A stretch of 64,000 nucleotides of DNA, from positions 58,058,754 to 58,122,753 of the forward strand of contig NC_087065.1 of the NCBI RefSeq assembly GCF_963678635.1, given 5' to 3'. How positions within the stretch are numbered: the first letter of the stretch is position 1; every line of letters starts with the position of its first letter. Positions 1 through 13,200 of the stretch are shown here, in pieces. Position numbers and translations under genes: made by a program. This stretch comes from Symsagittifera roscoffensis. Lineage: Eukaryota; Xenacoelomorpha; Acoela; Convolutidae. Below the pieces are notes generated by a model. It made no database searches, was not told the origin of the DNA, and was given only the letters and a program-made list of their open reading frames with translations.

Positions 1-189
1 CTGAGCTGTTCAGTAGCATGTGTTTTATCCGCTTTAGTGATGCATATCGTACTGCTTGGTATCTACAATATAAGGGTGTGAGATAGCAATATAGATGGGA
101 AGGAAAACTACTAATGCTTAATCTACAGATCTATGTTTCTAAACATGCAGCTGGGCTAAACTTTTTTTAAATTTCCAGAGTACTTTTTC

Positions 190-545
190 GCATGTAAATG
201 AACGTAGTGAATACTCTTATAAAATCTTAATTTTTTTCAGGTTTAAGTCCTTAAATTTGTTCAGGCTCAGATTTGATATTTTGCGGCCTGAATTTCTTTT
301 ATTTTAAAGTTCTGTTCTGTTCCTTTGCTAGAAAGAACTCAAACTCTTCTATCAAACAGAAAAAGTGTAAAAGTCACCGAAAACGTGATCGATTTCTAGT
401 TTCGAAAGAGGAATATAATTTTCAGATTTCGCAGCGAAATAAAAAAAATATATCTATTGGTCCAGTTTTCTCAGAATGGGTTGATTTTTTTTTCAAATCA
501 AAAAGTGTGAATCATAACTTGAAATTCAAAGAGCCTTAAGATCAT
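190..545 (-). repeat. dispersed repeat family R, copy 1
   Basis: On the minus strand this stretch matches the copies at 20.97-21.35 kb, 21.64-21.90 kb and 34.46-34.66 kb. Shared landmarks are AACGTAGTGA and ACTCTTAT at one end, AATTTGTTCA followed by GCGG in the middle, and GAAATTCAAAGAG near the other end. It is diverged and shows no coding capacity. Confidence 0.7.
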
Positions 546-2466
546 AAAAATTTTTCTTTGACTGTCGAAAGTTGATTTTTTTTTCAGAAAAAAAACAGTC
601 AATTTTCGTTGTTTCCTTGCAATCATGACATCAGTTTATTTACCTTTCAGAATTTATTTGAAATGTCACTGAGCGAATAAGGATGTTTTTTTTCAGGAAG
701 AAGTCAAAAATTGATCACGATTAACTTGCTTTTCTCCGTTTTTTTTTCACGTTGTATTCGTTTGCTGAATAAAATCAAACTACTCCAGTTACAAACAACC
801 AATTGACTATTACAAAAACTTTTGATCATTTTTCAGAAAAGAAAAAGTCGCAACTGAATAAGCTGTTTTTCCACTAAGTCCGGTCTCCTTAGGATGAGAA
901 TACAACGTTACGGTTGAAGATCTCTGCTCGATTATTCGCTGAAAAATTCAATTTTGCGATTTCAAAAATGATGCAAATAAATTGCGCTTTTTATAATCTC
1001 AAAAAATTGCCAGCAAGGGCTAAGAAGACAACAGTGTTCCATAATTTTATGCAATTTCAACATATTGCGGCTACGCACAGAGCGGTAAAAAACGTCGATC
1101 TTCATTCAAACGAGAACGAGATTATAATTCCCTTCCTGGCTTGTGGAATGGAATCATTTCAGAATATTTTGCTATTGGGTTCTTCTGATGTTGATGGCTA
1201 TTTTTAAAGATTATTTTGTCGGTGAAAAATAATCTGAGACAGTCGAAGATTGCTAGCAATATGGACAACTAGAAGTCCGTTTTTTTCCAACCTGTGCAGC
1301 AGCGAAACTCAACTCATAAATTTTTTCGAAGATATCTATCCTACCTCGGATGAGAGTAAAACAAAAGCTCAATTCCTTTTAATAATTTTCATCTGAACTG
1401 CATCACTGTTTTTGTATTGATCCTCCGACAATTTGGCTAGAGAACGGCTATTAAAACACATCTTTGAATTTTTGCCGTTTATAATATAGAACATTATTTT
1501 GAGTATCCAATGCGTTACCTTTCAATTTGGACAGAATCCTAAAGAAACAATCAAAATATTGTTACGGCTCAAGTTACTTGATTCAAATTGCTTTTTTTGC
1601 ACTTTTGTCTTCTGAGAAAATTTAACATTAACCAAGCAAAAACTCACACCAGAGTATATGACGATCTATCAATTTGTTCCAGATGAGACAGTCGAAACGG
1701 TTTCGAAAATGTTTTACATTTTGTTGCCAGAATTTATAGAGCTGTTTTTTTTTCTATCTCGTTTTTCCTATTTCTTGTGTTGAACTCGCCAAAGGGACGC
1801 TCCCTTTTTCAAACATTCAACAACTCTCTTTTACTCAAATAGGGCGAAAATTCATTACCCAGTCTGCTTCTTCTAAACCTCATGACTCATTCCTTTTATA
1901 ACGTGTTCCCGTAGATATTATCCGCACAGGAAATCCAAGTTGCATTTACCGATTCTTTTCTTTTTAACAACCGCGTGATAAGGATCTAACTCTCACAGGA
2001 CAATGACCTCTTAACTACTTAACGACCCGCACAAAAAAAACTAAATAAATTTTTTGATCTCATTCAAAATTACGAAGAAAGTTCTCTTAAAATCATTCCT
2101 GCTTTGTCTCCCTTTTTTATCAAGAATATTTCAACATGCATCATTTGTCTTTCTTCTGAGTTAGTCTGAAACTGAAAACGCACTCACCACACACTTTTAC
2201 TGCAAGTTTTTGACTTTTTTCTCTTATTCGTACAACTTAGCCCCAAGTATGATTAAGCATTAACAATTAAAATGTGATTTTCCCCCATTTTTTATCTTGT
2301 TTTTTGTATGATCTTCATAGAAAACCAGTTTTTATTTTATCATTATAAAACTTTATGATTATTCTGGTTTCTAACTTAATTTTTTCAGCTGAGTTCTTTT
2401 CCGAAATGTCACCCCAGAATTCCGGAAAAAACTCTTTTTTTTCAAAAATTTTTAAAGTAAATATTC
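546..2466. other. AT-rich gene flank, nothing recognised
   Basis: Homopolymer A and T runs are frequent. The short open frames at 914-1207 and elsewhere show no family signature or splice context. I see no gene here. Confidence 0.6.
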
Positions 2467-2468
2467 TA

Positions 2469-3835
2469 CAGTCATGTACAAAAATATTTGGTGCAGTTTT
2501 GAATTGAACCAATATTTTTTTTTTGAATCGAAAATAAATTTAAAGAAACAGAAAAAGATGAAGAAATAATTTTATAAAATTAAAACTTAGTGATCTATCC
2601 ATTCAACTTGCTGACTTCATTAATTATTTAAGGCAGGCTGTCATACAATCTTGGATCTTCTCGGTCGTGTATTCCAGAAACAAATTTTCGAACAAATTAA
2701 ATAGTTGTTCACCAAAAGCTTCAGAAGCAACTTCTACTTTCAGTTTTCTTTTCAATCGAGCCATATAATTTCTATGATTTTTAGGTCAGATGATCGAGCT
2801 GGCCAAGTGGTCCGGTTTATGTTGTTTCTCCAGCAATACCGGTGCGATTTACTTACTGTGTGAATAGACACATGGTCCTGTTTAAATACATATTCATTGC
2901 CACAAAAAGAGTTCAATTTTGTGGGTAAACAGAAATGTAGGGTATCGATAAACTTCTCTGCATTAACTTATCCTGAATTTCTTTCTGGCTCCATGATAGG
3001 TTCACTCGCCGATATCATAAAAAAAAATTTGCTCTATTTTTTCGTAAAGCAATTTTGATAGCAATTAGCTTGAGTTCTGGACGCCAAATACGTAATTTTT
3101 TTTTGATTGTTTATCGCAACCTGGCATTCTTCGGCAAAAATAAAGGGTGTCAATTGTAAGAAGTTCCAGCTTAATCGAGTTCTGCACCAAACAGTCTGCA
3201 GTTTCCGGTTTGTTGCGGAAATCGCTGTAGATTGTGTTAAATTTCGGCGGACATATTCTGACCGCGAGATATAATTTCTTATTCTATTGTGAACTTGATC
3301 AGGAGTTCTTGCTGTAAACATCATCAAGATTTTGTAAATTTTCAGCTGGGCTTTGGCGACAGTTTTAATGTTTTTTAAACTCCACGATCAGATCATTTTG
3401 GTTTTCTCCCGTAACGCTGTTTTGCAGTCCCTATAACGCTGCTTTGACAGTCCTGTTGTTTGCTTTCTTCTTAATACTTTAGGGGGTTGTAACCCTTGAC
3501 CAATTCAAAGTATCAGCAATTTTGGTTACCATGCAGCTCTTGCTCTTTAGTCTTGTAGCAATTTCTCTGGATTCTTTCGATAACTGCCGCGCCGTTGTAA
3601 ATGTCCTTAAAATTTTGATTTGAGAGTTATAGTTTTTCTGAAATTTAATGAAAACTGATAAACTTTGTTTTGAAATGTTTTTCATTTGAGTAGATATCAT
3701 ATTTTCCTCCTTATCAAATGAAAAACATTTCACAACAAAGCTTATCACTTTTCATTCGTTTTCAAAAAGTGAAAGGATTTTATTTTCAAATATTTCATAT
3801 AATCAAATTGCACCAACTATTCTTGTACGTGACTG
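2469..3835 (-). mobile_element. Tc1/mariner element, inactive
   Basis: The element is 1,367 bp, with terminal inverted repeats beginning CAGTC(A/G)(T)GTAC at both ends (2469 onwards and 3835 backwards) and the expected TA target duplication at 2467-2468 and 3836-3837. The inverted repeats match over about 40 bp (TTGGTGCA is shared). A decayed transposase lies between them on the minus strand. CAGT termini with TA flanks are typical of the Tc1 group. Confidence 0.9.
2640..3748 (-). pseudogene. Tc1-type DD34E transposase remnant
   Basis: Pieces of a transposase can be read in shifting frames. Near 3.5-3.75 kb is an N-terminal helix-turn-helix-like part (LSKESREIATRLKSK). At 3034-3327 is the middle (FIFAEECQVAI, where the first catalytic Asp block is expected). 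At 2740-2900 is FKQDHVSIHT ... TTWPARSSDLKIIEIIW. The second Asp (codon 2875-2877) and the Glu (2770-2772) are separated by 34 residues, the Tc1 spacing. Stops and frameshifts break it, so it is not functional. Confidence 0.85.
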
Positions 3836-3837
3836 TA

Positions 3838-5175
3838 GTGTTACATGTTATGTAGTGTTTAGGAAAAATATGGGAAATGTCAAACTAGAGCAAGGTTTAA
3901 TTAGACTAACTAAATTCCTACATTTTGTCCCTTTTCAACTGAATCTTATTATTGAATCCCTTTACCAAGCATGTGGCTAATCTTTTTTCCATTGTCAGTC
4001 ACCCTGCCAGACTTAACCGTTTTGGAAAACGAAGTTGCACGGAACGATGAGACTCAAAATGGATTTTGTTGGAAGATGGACAATATAAGAGAAAACCGCT
4101 GCTACAATTTCAGAAAAATTTCGGAGTGCCAGTAACGCCCAATATTCCCTATGCACCATTATAATAAATCAAGTTTTTCCGTTAAGCTGAAAAAAATCTC
4201 AATATACTTTTTTAAAACAATTGATTGAAATTGAAAAAAAAAGCAGAAAGAATCACTTGTACGCGGACCGAATACGCACCGCAAGAAGCTGGGAAAAACA
4301 ATTGGGATAACTTGAACTCATCATAAAGAAAGTTGGTGGTTTCTGCTTTGAAATTCTTTTAATTCATTACCCTCCTTGTTTTGAACAAATCACGAAGTCA
4401 AAGGCAAGGGTGGCTCACGTCAAATAGTGTTTTGGCATCGGTTTGAAGTCATACTGAAACATGTCGGTGTGGAAAATTGAACACGTTTGAACGTTTTTAG
4501 TTACATTCAAATCAAAGCCAACTTTACTCAGGCGCTTAATTGTAGTTTTTACTTTGCGATAAGCAAGAGCATTGGAGTCGGTTTGAATACTTTTTCCCCG
4601 TTAAAAACTTTGCCCACAGAGTTGCCACGTAACTTGTTTATGTATTCTCAATGCCGTAACGTTTTCAAAATTTCGTACCACCTCAAAAACAACTTCATTA
4701 GCTTGAATTTGATAGAATTCCTAGTCAGATACATGAAGCGAGGTGATGTGCGAACTCTTAGGACAAAACTTTCACACTCGTTTGTAATACCCTTGCTTGT
4801 CGCAAAAGTCGAAACGACAAACAAAGAAAAAATTTGGCTGGTGCCACCAATAATTTTACTTCTGGTCGTGTTTTTAGAAAAATTTGCTTTATGGAAATCC
4901 ATGTTTTAAAAATAAGTGTTTCATTAGACTAAAACTCTTTCAGTCGTTTTGTCGATTGCAGTATTTTTCGAAAACTTTGTCAGGATATTGAAAACATAAG
5001 TCTGGCTTTTGTTTTCAATAACGCAAACAAAACTGATCAATAGTTGCTATCTTTTGCGAGCAGCGTAGTAATAGCACGAATTTTCATTTTTTCTAACCTA
5101 ACTCATAAATAAAGGTGCTCACCTATTTGGTGGCATTTTGCTATAATCACGATATGTAGATTTGGAAATTTCATT
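3838..5175. other. intergenic, no gene recognised
   Basis: An open frame at 4487-4909 and its antisense partner at 4648-4902 carry no recognisable domain; the base composition there is slightly less AT-rich. I leave them unannotated. Confidence 0.5.
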
Positions 5176-5179
5176 GCGT

Positions 5180-5400
5180 TTAATCTCTGCTTTATTTGTG
5201 GCTAATGTTTGTGAGTTAGCCGTCCTTGGCTGAGTGGATATTGCATGAGACTTATATTCTGATCTTTTTTTACTCATTTGAGACTCGTTTTTACCATTTT
5301 AATTGCATTTTAAGAGCAGCTTTTTGTTGTGTTCTCGCGAGTGTTTGCGCTAGTGTTTAGTATATTACAAATCGAATCGCCTCTGTGTTAAAAGTGTTAA
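5180..5400 (+). repeat. SINE-like dispersed repeat, copy 1
   Basis: It shares blocks in the same order with 14848-15090: GCTTTATTTGTGGCTA near the start, AGAGC(A/T)GCTTTT in the middle, and CGCTAGTGTTTG-like and CGCCTCTGTGT at the end. Near 5229 it has TGGCTGAGTGG, an excellent RNA polymerase III A box, which suggests a tRNA-derived SINE head. No clear B box is seen in this copy. Confidence 0.6.
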
Positions 5401-5849
5401 TTCACAAAGCGAATTTCATTTTTTGTCCTTTTTTGGTTTATTTCAGCAAAAGTTTACGCTCAGTTATTAATTTGACGGTTCGATTTGTAATAAATTTACG
5501 CTTGCGATCAGCCAGCGTTATCAAATCGTCTTTTTCTAGGTAACAACTTGTTAACAGAATCATTTGGTATCGTTACGAAGCTAAACTGTGCATTTTGTGA
5601 ATTGTAAGCAAATTCCGCAACAGGCAAAAATCAGATTTGTCGCGGAATCCGCAACATTGCTCCTTTTCTTTGATCTTCTCTGCTGTTTTGGATTCTACGG
5701 ACTAATAGCTAAAACACCGTATTGCTCAAAATTGCTTGCTCCAAAAACATGCAATTTTGCGGAATCCGCAACAAAATGTGTGGAATCCGGAACCAGTTTG
5801 TGGAATCCGTGAACAAATAATAATATATGTGTTAAGTAAACTTAAGCTG

Positions 5850-5990
5850 TCGCGGATTCCACAACTGTAAGTGGAATCCGCAAATTGTAAGCATAATCCA
5901 CAAATTGTAAGCGGATTTCGCAAATTGTAAGCGAAATCCGCAAATTGTAAGCGGAATCTGCAAATTGTGAGCGGAATCCGCATAAATGTG
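5850..5990 (+). repeat. 20-bp tandem repeat, about 6 copies
   Basis: The consensus is GCGGAATCCGCAAATTGTAA, repeated at exactly 20-bp spacing from 5871 to 5990 with a few changes per copy. Isolated GGAATCCG words extend from about 5640 to 6050, so the array has decaying edges. The unit contains the inverted word GCGGAATCCGC. Confidence 0.85.
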
Positions 5991-7155
5991 AAGAATCAAC
6001 TTACATTTGCGGAATTTGCTTACATTTGCTGAATCCGGAACAACTACCTATATTCGCTCGTTGCGGAATTCGCAAAAAAAATCAATGTGCCGACAAAGCT
6101 TACGTTATATCTATTTTTACGCGAAATACACTGAAATGTTGTAAGCGGAATCTACTTACATTTTGGAACATGTTTAGAGACTTGTCTCTGGAATCCAGGA
6201 ACATACAGACACAAAATTGTGCGCCTATCAAGTGCACAGTTTGGCCTTGTAATGAGCTTGGCTCATAATGAGCTCAAGTTCTTCAGGGTCTCCGGTTCAC
6301 TTGGTCTGGAGGTAACGAATACACCTGGGACAGCAAAAATTCTGCGTCCGAATCTGATTTTTTTACGGTAAATATTTAGTTTCAATAAAAACTCTCGGCC
6401 TATTAATAGTGTGCTTTTGTTTTTTCGGCTAAGTTGCCACATTTTAGAATTTTTTGCTGTACGCCTTTTTTTCAGTTGCTCGTAGCGTTTTGATTAACTT
6501 GATTTGTAAGTGTTCAAGCCTTGATTTTGAAGATTTTCCTTTTTTTGCGCTGAAAAATGATTTCGACTTATATTTTATTGTCTAATTGACCTAATGTTGG
6601 ATAGTTTTGAGAAAAATGCAACTTTGGGTTCCACTCCGGATCGAACAAATTGATTAAGATCTTAGATTAGAACTGATTGTTTCAAGTTTTTTATGGCAAG
6701 TTTTTAGTTGTTGTTTTTCATGACAACAATTTTTATTTTTTTTTTTCAAATTTTTTCTTAAGTGGCTCTCGTTTCTTTTTCTGTCTACTAGCTTGTAATG
6801 CTATTTTTATGTGGTATCGCCAATGGTCGAACCTCAGCTTTCTTGGCTGTGTTGGAAGCTCAATTTCTAAATGAAGCTCAAATTAAGCTCTGTAAAAGCT
6901 ACATTTGAATGTTCAGTTTCAAAACATTTCAAAAAATACATGTAAAAGTGAGCCATTTGACGTGATATTCTGAAAGAGGGTTTATATCACAAAAGTGTCA
7001 ATCGCATTGTAGAAATTTTTGGAAATAATGAACGGGTGGAATCAGTAAAACATCATTCGTTAATTGTTAGGTATTTGTGATTGGATGTGGAAGCTTTTCT
7101 AACTGTAGGTAGGCTATTTTTCACATCTAATTAATTATAATAAATTATTTCAGTT

Positions 7156-7161
7156 TTTATT
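7156..7161 (-). promoter_or_regulatory. candidate polyadenylation signal AATAAA
   Basis: Reading the minus strand, AATAAA occurs about 450 bases after the stop codon. I found no earlier AATAAA downstream of the stop. This is only a motif match. Confidence 0.35.
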
Positions 7162-7612
7162 GTGTAATCTTAATAGCGCATTACACAATTTTGAATCCTA
7201 AACAAAAAATTAAATTAGATTTTTCTTCTTGTTTCCGATAATTTGAATAAGTTTATCTGCTGCAGTTGATGGAAAACTTTTCACTAAAATCAGAAGTTTT
7301 AAGCCACTGAAAAGCAGACAAATAGCCTTGTTTCAAAATTATGGTTTCTTTTTTTTGGATGATCATCTGAAAAAACCCAAGACAAGGAATGCATTTTTTA
7401 AATTTTTACACACAAGTGAATTTTTTATATTAAAATTTGAATATGATGTACAATCAGTCACAAATTATACAAAATCTAGATATTCAATAATTCTTCAAAG
7501 TCTTCGAGAACAGTGACAGCAATGTGCCTAAGTCGGTGTGCTGTGAATCCAAATTGTGAATTGTGCACGACTTTTAGTCAATAGTCAGATTTCCTCCAAG
7601 TCTTTCAAAATT

Positions 7613-7923
7613 CTACAAGTTCTCTAGATATTGTTTCTTGAACATCTGTTTGACGAAGCGGCGCTTTCTCTTCTTTTCGCCACGTGCCGTCGTGATATCT
7701 GCCTGTTCGTCGTCGCTGTTTTCCTCGTCGTCGCTTCTGTGTGACATTCGAGTTGACATCCGGGAGGTAACTTCTCGAACCAGTTTTATAGTGTCTGCAT
7801 CACTGTCCGGCTCACTCTCGCTGGAGGAAACGAGATCGGTCATCGCTTTTCCGATTAAGCTCACCTCGTGACGCAGATGCTCAACTGAAGAACGCTTGAG
7901 GTACTTGGCTTCGTACGAATCAT
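7613..7923 (-). CDS. polycystin-1-like exon Q, last exon with stop codon
   Basis: The exon codes the final 102 residues and TAG. It begins YDSYEAKYLKRSSVEHLRHE, passes through acidic, Ser-rich runs (SSSESEPDSDADT; SDDEENSDDEQ), and ends with a strongly basic patch (EKKRKRRFVKQMFKKQ) and YLENL. The basic patch resembles a nuclear localisation signal or a phosphoinositide-binding tail. Acceptor TATTACAG matches the phase-1 donor of exon P 15.2 kb away. It could still belong to a different last exon choice, but the frame and codon use fit the gene. Confidence 0.82.
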
Positions 7924-9300
7924 CTGTAATACAACAGAAATTATGTGAATTAAAAATTCCGTTCTAGTTGAGACCCCTTAAAACTAATGGGATTAAACGA
8001 CAATGAAGTTCAACACGTATCGAAATAACTCGAAAAATTTTTCAACCCAGCGTATCAAGAAAATGACGTCTTAACAAGATGATTTTTGGTTGCAGTTTTT
8101 CAACTAATTAAGGATATTTTTGGTCATTCCACGTAGCTGATCTACTTTAATTTAGTCAGTATTCTGCGTTCAAGGAAGCAAACATTTTATTTCGTTTTGA
8201 TTGAAAAATGGGATTAAGTTACGCTAAATATTCTGTCATAATAATTAATCTAGTTTTTGCTGCATCGCATAACACTAGTAAATGTTTTCACCAAGTCACT
8301 TGAAGTGACTGGAAGGAAATATTGGGTATCGCGATAGTTTTCGGCAGCTTTTGACTACCTCAAAGAAAGCTCGCATCGGGGCCTTTTTTGTCCTGATGCG
8401 GATTGTCCCGGAAATCAAAGTGTACCGAGAGAAAAATTGTACACAATTTTCCATTTTTTTTAGACCAAATAAGAAAAAAAATGATGAGGAACTGACCTCT
8501 TAATTACACAAGCAAGATTGCGACGTAAGTTTTATACAGTCAGTCCACTTTTTTGCATCGAAAGTCGCAAACGTTTTGTGCAAGCTTTATGAAAAAAATA
8601 GTTTTTAAAGGAACTTTCCTTAACTTTTTCGGAGATATAGAAACCCCGAAGTCAAATGCAAGATGAACTTAATCTGCAACTTTGTGGTGTGATTCCCAGC
8701 AATTTGTCAATATACTAGAATAAATCATACGCAATTTCTTGAATTTTTTTTGAACCGTAACCGCCGCTTATTTGCGCGCGGCAAATTTATCCAAATTTAA
8801 GGGAGATCGAATCAGTCTGAAACTGAGGCAAGCTAGTTGGTCAAGATCATTTCACTGACTCGAATGATCCTGTATTGTTTGTTACTTTTTCAAGTTGATT
8901 TCACTGCAAGCCTTATTTTTTTGCATTTTCAGAAGCTATTTTGCCGTATTTTGTTTGTGATCGCCGAGTCCGGTTTTGCCTCAGTGATTATTTCTTTTTA
9001 ACCTGCTTAGTTTATACTATAATTAAATGCGTGTGACAGCTATCTCCCCATGCTTAAGCGTTTTCAATTTTGCATGTTTAACGAAAGAATTTTTGCACGT
9101 TTAAGCTATATCGTATGTTGCAATGCATAAGATTTTTTCGATTAACAGTTTATGAATGCTAGGCCTGAAAAGCCAGATTCTTGAGCTTTAGCAATGATGC
9201 CAGCATGGTAGGTAAGGAGTAGTGCAGCGCAGTGTAATGTAAAGGTTGGATTCATCTATCTATACATGATATAACGGGCGTTTTTCGATTCGGCGTTTAT
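7924..9300. other. start of the 15.2-kb intron P-Q, nothing recognised
   Basis: This is intron sequence upstream (in gene sense) of the last exon. It is AT-rich and I see no coding or element signature. Confidence 0.5.
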
Positions 9301-9329
9301 TTCAACAAGTTGGAAAATAGCTATTCTAT

Positions 9330-10200
9330 GTTGAGGTGCTGTCACGGTGGTCTCAAGGGTTGCAAAATTGGCCTACTAACTTGAATATCTAAATCTTTTT
9401 AGTTTGCGAGATATGCCGTTTTTTGTGAAATTTTTTAAAAAAACCTTCACAAAATTGAAAATCCCAAACCTATGTTGCTGTGCTGTTAGAGTACTCTAAA
9501 GAGCTGCAAATTTCGCCTCCAAATATGCCTGCTCAAGTCCTTTAAATTTCCGCAATATTTCGTTTTTCATGTTTTTTAAATGTATTTTTTTAAAAAGCAG
9601 ATTTAAAACATTTGAAGAAATTTGAAATTCTGAACCCTAAAGTTGGCTTCTGTCAAGGTACTCTAAGGGGTTGCAAACGTTGCCTTCAAATACGCCTGCT
9701 CGAATCAGTTTACTTCCCAGCCCCATTTAAGTTCCGAGCCCCTGGTAAGTTCTGAGCCCAATAGTGTTGTTTTTTCAGCATGCTTTCAACGGTTGCAAGT
9801 CATGCCTCCAAACTAATCTATTAGCTTCCGAGATATGGCGTTTATATAATTTTTCAAAACTAAAAACTTAAATTCTTCAAACATTAACAAACAATTTTTT
9901 CAATATTAGAAGATGTCAATGTGTTGGTGGCGTGATGCCAGGGTTTTCCTAGCACTTGCAGATATGGCCTACAGACGATGATTGCTTAATTCTCTTAAAT
10001 TTTTGAAATTAGTTGTTTTTTATTATTATAAAAGTTTTGAAAAAATTCAGATTAAATGTTTCTTTCAAATTTCAAAAAAATTTTAACATCATGGCGGTGT
10101 GATAAAAAGTAACTCACAAAATTTTCAGTTGTTGCTTCTAAATCTGACTGCTCAGATCCTTTCAATGTTCTCGGATTCAATTGGCCATCTATAACTCCAA
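9330..10200 (+). repeat. degenerate 120-170-bp tandem repeat
   Basis: The anchor (G/C)TTGCA.A...GCCT(A/C)C recurs at about 9358, 9502, 9670, 9793, 9956 and 10125. Each is followed by TTTTT-rich spacers and words such as GAGATATGGCGTTT. This is an old diverged satellite, and its monomers also occur within the CATC higher-order units that follow. Confidence 0.7.
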
Positions 10201-13200
10201 CAAGTCGTCTCTCCAGTTAGCTTCCCTCCCGACTGGCAATTCATCAATCAAGCTATAAACCCATCGACCAAGCCTTTATCATCAAACGATCCATCGATCG
10301 AACCAGCCATCAGGCCACTCATTTTTTAATTGGTCTATCCCTATGACCATCCATCCATCAAATCATCCATCTAACAAATCATCCATTCAACCAGCCATTC
10401 AATCATCAAGCGATCTAGCCATCGATTTATACAAACAAGCATCCATCCATCCAACCAGCCATCAAACCAATAATTCATTAGTTGGCAAATTCATGTAACC
10501 ATGCATCCAGCAAGCCATCTGGCCATCCATTGAGCTATTCTTTTATCAAGCAATCCAGCCATGTAGCCATTCTTTTATCATGTCATCCTTCTATCCATCC
10601 GTCTATCCAGTTATCTATCCATTCATCTATTTGCCCTTCCAACCAATCAGCCATCCATCCAACCAGCCTTCCATCCATCGAAACAGCCCTCGATCAATTC
10701 ATGAGGTCATCAGTGCAACCAGCGATGAGGCGTGATGTCAGGGTTTTCCTAGCAGTTGCAGATATGGCCTACATACGATGGTTGCTTAAAAAATATGACT
10801 GCTCAAATGTCAGGGAGGCGTGATGTCAGGGTTTTCCTACCAGTTGAAGATATGGCCTACATACAATGATTGCTTAATTTTTTTCAGCTTTTGAAAAAAG
10901 TCATTTTTATTTTGTGGATAAAAATCATAAAAAACTCAGATTAAATTTTTTCTTTCAAATTTTGAACAATTTGGCACTATGGCGGTGTGTGTGAAGTTAA
11001 CTACAAAAGTTACAGATATTGCTTCTAAATATGAATGGTCAGATCCCTTCAGTGTTCTCAGATTCAATTAGTCATCTAAAACTCCAACAAGCCGTCTCTC
11101 CAGATAGCTTTCCTCCCGACTAGCAGTTCATCGGTCAAGCTATAAACCCATCGATCAAGCGTTTATCATCAAACAATCCATCGATCGAACCAGCCATTAG
11201 GCCAGCCATTTATAATCCGGTCTATTTCTATGACCATCCATTCATCAAGCCATCCATTTAACAAATCATCCATCCTACCAGCCATTCATTCATCAAGCGA
11301 TCTAGCCATCAACTTATACAAACAAGCATCTATCCATCCAACCAGCCATCGAGTCAATTGTTCCCTATTTGGCAAATTCAGCTAAGCATGCATCCAGCAA
11401 GCCATATATACATTCATCGAGCTATTCTTTTATCAAGAGATACAACCATCCAGCCATTCTTTCATCATCTCATCCATCTATCCATCCGTCCATCCAGCTA
11501 TCTATCCATTCATCTATTCACCCTTCCAAGCAATCAGCCATCCCTCCAACCAGCCTTTCATCCATCAAAACAGCCCTCCATAAGTTCAGCCAGGACGCCA
11601 AGCAATCCATCACTCCAACCAGTCATCACTTCAACCAGCCATCTAGCTATTCATTTGCTCATCTATCTATTCGCTCATCCTGTCTAGCCCCTCTCAATGC
11701 ATTCACACAGCCAGCTATCCTTTCATCTCATCACCCTTCCAAGCAATCAGCCATCCCTCCAACCAGCCTTTCATCCATCAAAACAGCCCTCCATATATTC
11801 AGCCAGTACTCCAAGCATTCCATCATTCTTTCTAATCATCAATTCAACCAGCCATGTGGCGTGATGTCAGGGTTTTCCTAGCAGTTGCAGATATGGCGTA
11901 CATGCGATGATTGCTTAGTAAATATGATTGCTCAAATGTCAGGGGGCGTATTTTCAGGGTTTTCTTAGCAGTTGGAGATATGGCCTACATGTGATGATTG
12001 CTTAATTCTTTTAATTTTTCAAAATGAGTTGTTTTTTACCTTTGGAGAAATTCAAAAAACCCAGATAAAACATTTCGTTTCAAATTTTAAAATTTTCGAC
12101 ACCATGGCGGTTTGATGTGAAGTTACTCACAAAGTTTGCAGATGTTGCCTCCAAATCTGACTGCTAAGATCCCTTCAGTGTTCTCGGATTCAATTAGTCA
12201 TCTATAAATCCAACAAGCCGGCTCTCCAGTTAGCTTTCTTCCCGACTAGCAGTTCAACAATCAAGCTATAAACCCATCGATCAAGCGTTTATCATCAAAA
12301 AATCCATCGATTGAACGAGCCATTAGGCCACCCATTTATTATCCGGTCTATTTCTATGACCATCCATTCATCAAGCCATCCATTTAACAAATCATCCATC
12401 CTACCAGCCATTCATTCATCAAGCGATCTAGCCATCAACTTATACAAACAAGCATCTATCCATCCAACCAGCCATCGAGTCAATTGTTCCCTATTTGGCA
12501 AATTCATCTAAGCATGCATCCAGCAAGCCATATATACATTCATCGAGCTATTCTTTTATCAAGAGATACAACCATCCAGCCATTCTTTCATCATCTCATC
12601 CATCTATCCATCCGTCCATCCAGCTATCTATCCATTCATCTATTCACCCTTCCAAGCAATCAGCCATCCCTCCAACCAGCCTTTCATCCATCAAAACAGC
12701 CCTCCATAAGTTCAGCCAGGACGCCAAGCAATCCATCACTCCAACCAGTCATCACTTCAACCAGCCATCTAGCTATTCATTTGCTCATCTATCTATTCGC
12801 TCATCCTGTCTAGCCCCTCTCAATAATCCCTTGCATTCACACAGCCAGCTATCCATTCATCTCATCACCCTTCCAAGCAATCAGCCATCCCTCCAACCAG
12901 CCTTTCATCCATCAAAACAGCCCTCCATATATTCAGCCAGTACTCCAAGCATTCCATCATTCTTTCTAATCATCAATTCAACCAGCCATGTGGCGTGATG
13001 TCAGGGTTTTCCTAGCAGTTGCAGATATGGCGTACCTGCGATGATTGCTTAGTAAATATGACTGCTCAAATGTCAGGGGGCGTATTTTCAGGGTTTTCTT
13101 AGCAGTTGGAGATATGGCCTACATGTGATGATTGCTTAATTCTTTTAATTTTTCAAAATGAGTTGTTTTTTACCTTTGGAGAAAATCAAAAAACCCAGAT

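Noticed and set aside
4487-4909. 140-codon open frame
   Set aside because: No recognisable domain, no splice context, and an 84-codon antisense frame is open too. Possibly an unrecognised repeat.
7328-7516. 62-codon open frame near the last exon
   Set aside because: It lies on the opposite strand in the probable 3' untranslated region, with no supporting signature.
11369-11881. 170-codon Ser/His/Pro-rich open frame
   Set aside because: It is a translation of the CATC satellite; the same protein recurs at 12495-12998 simply because the DNA is duplicated.
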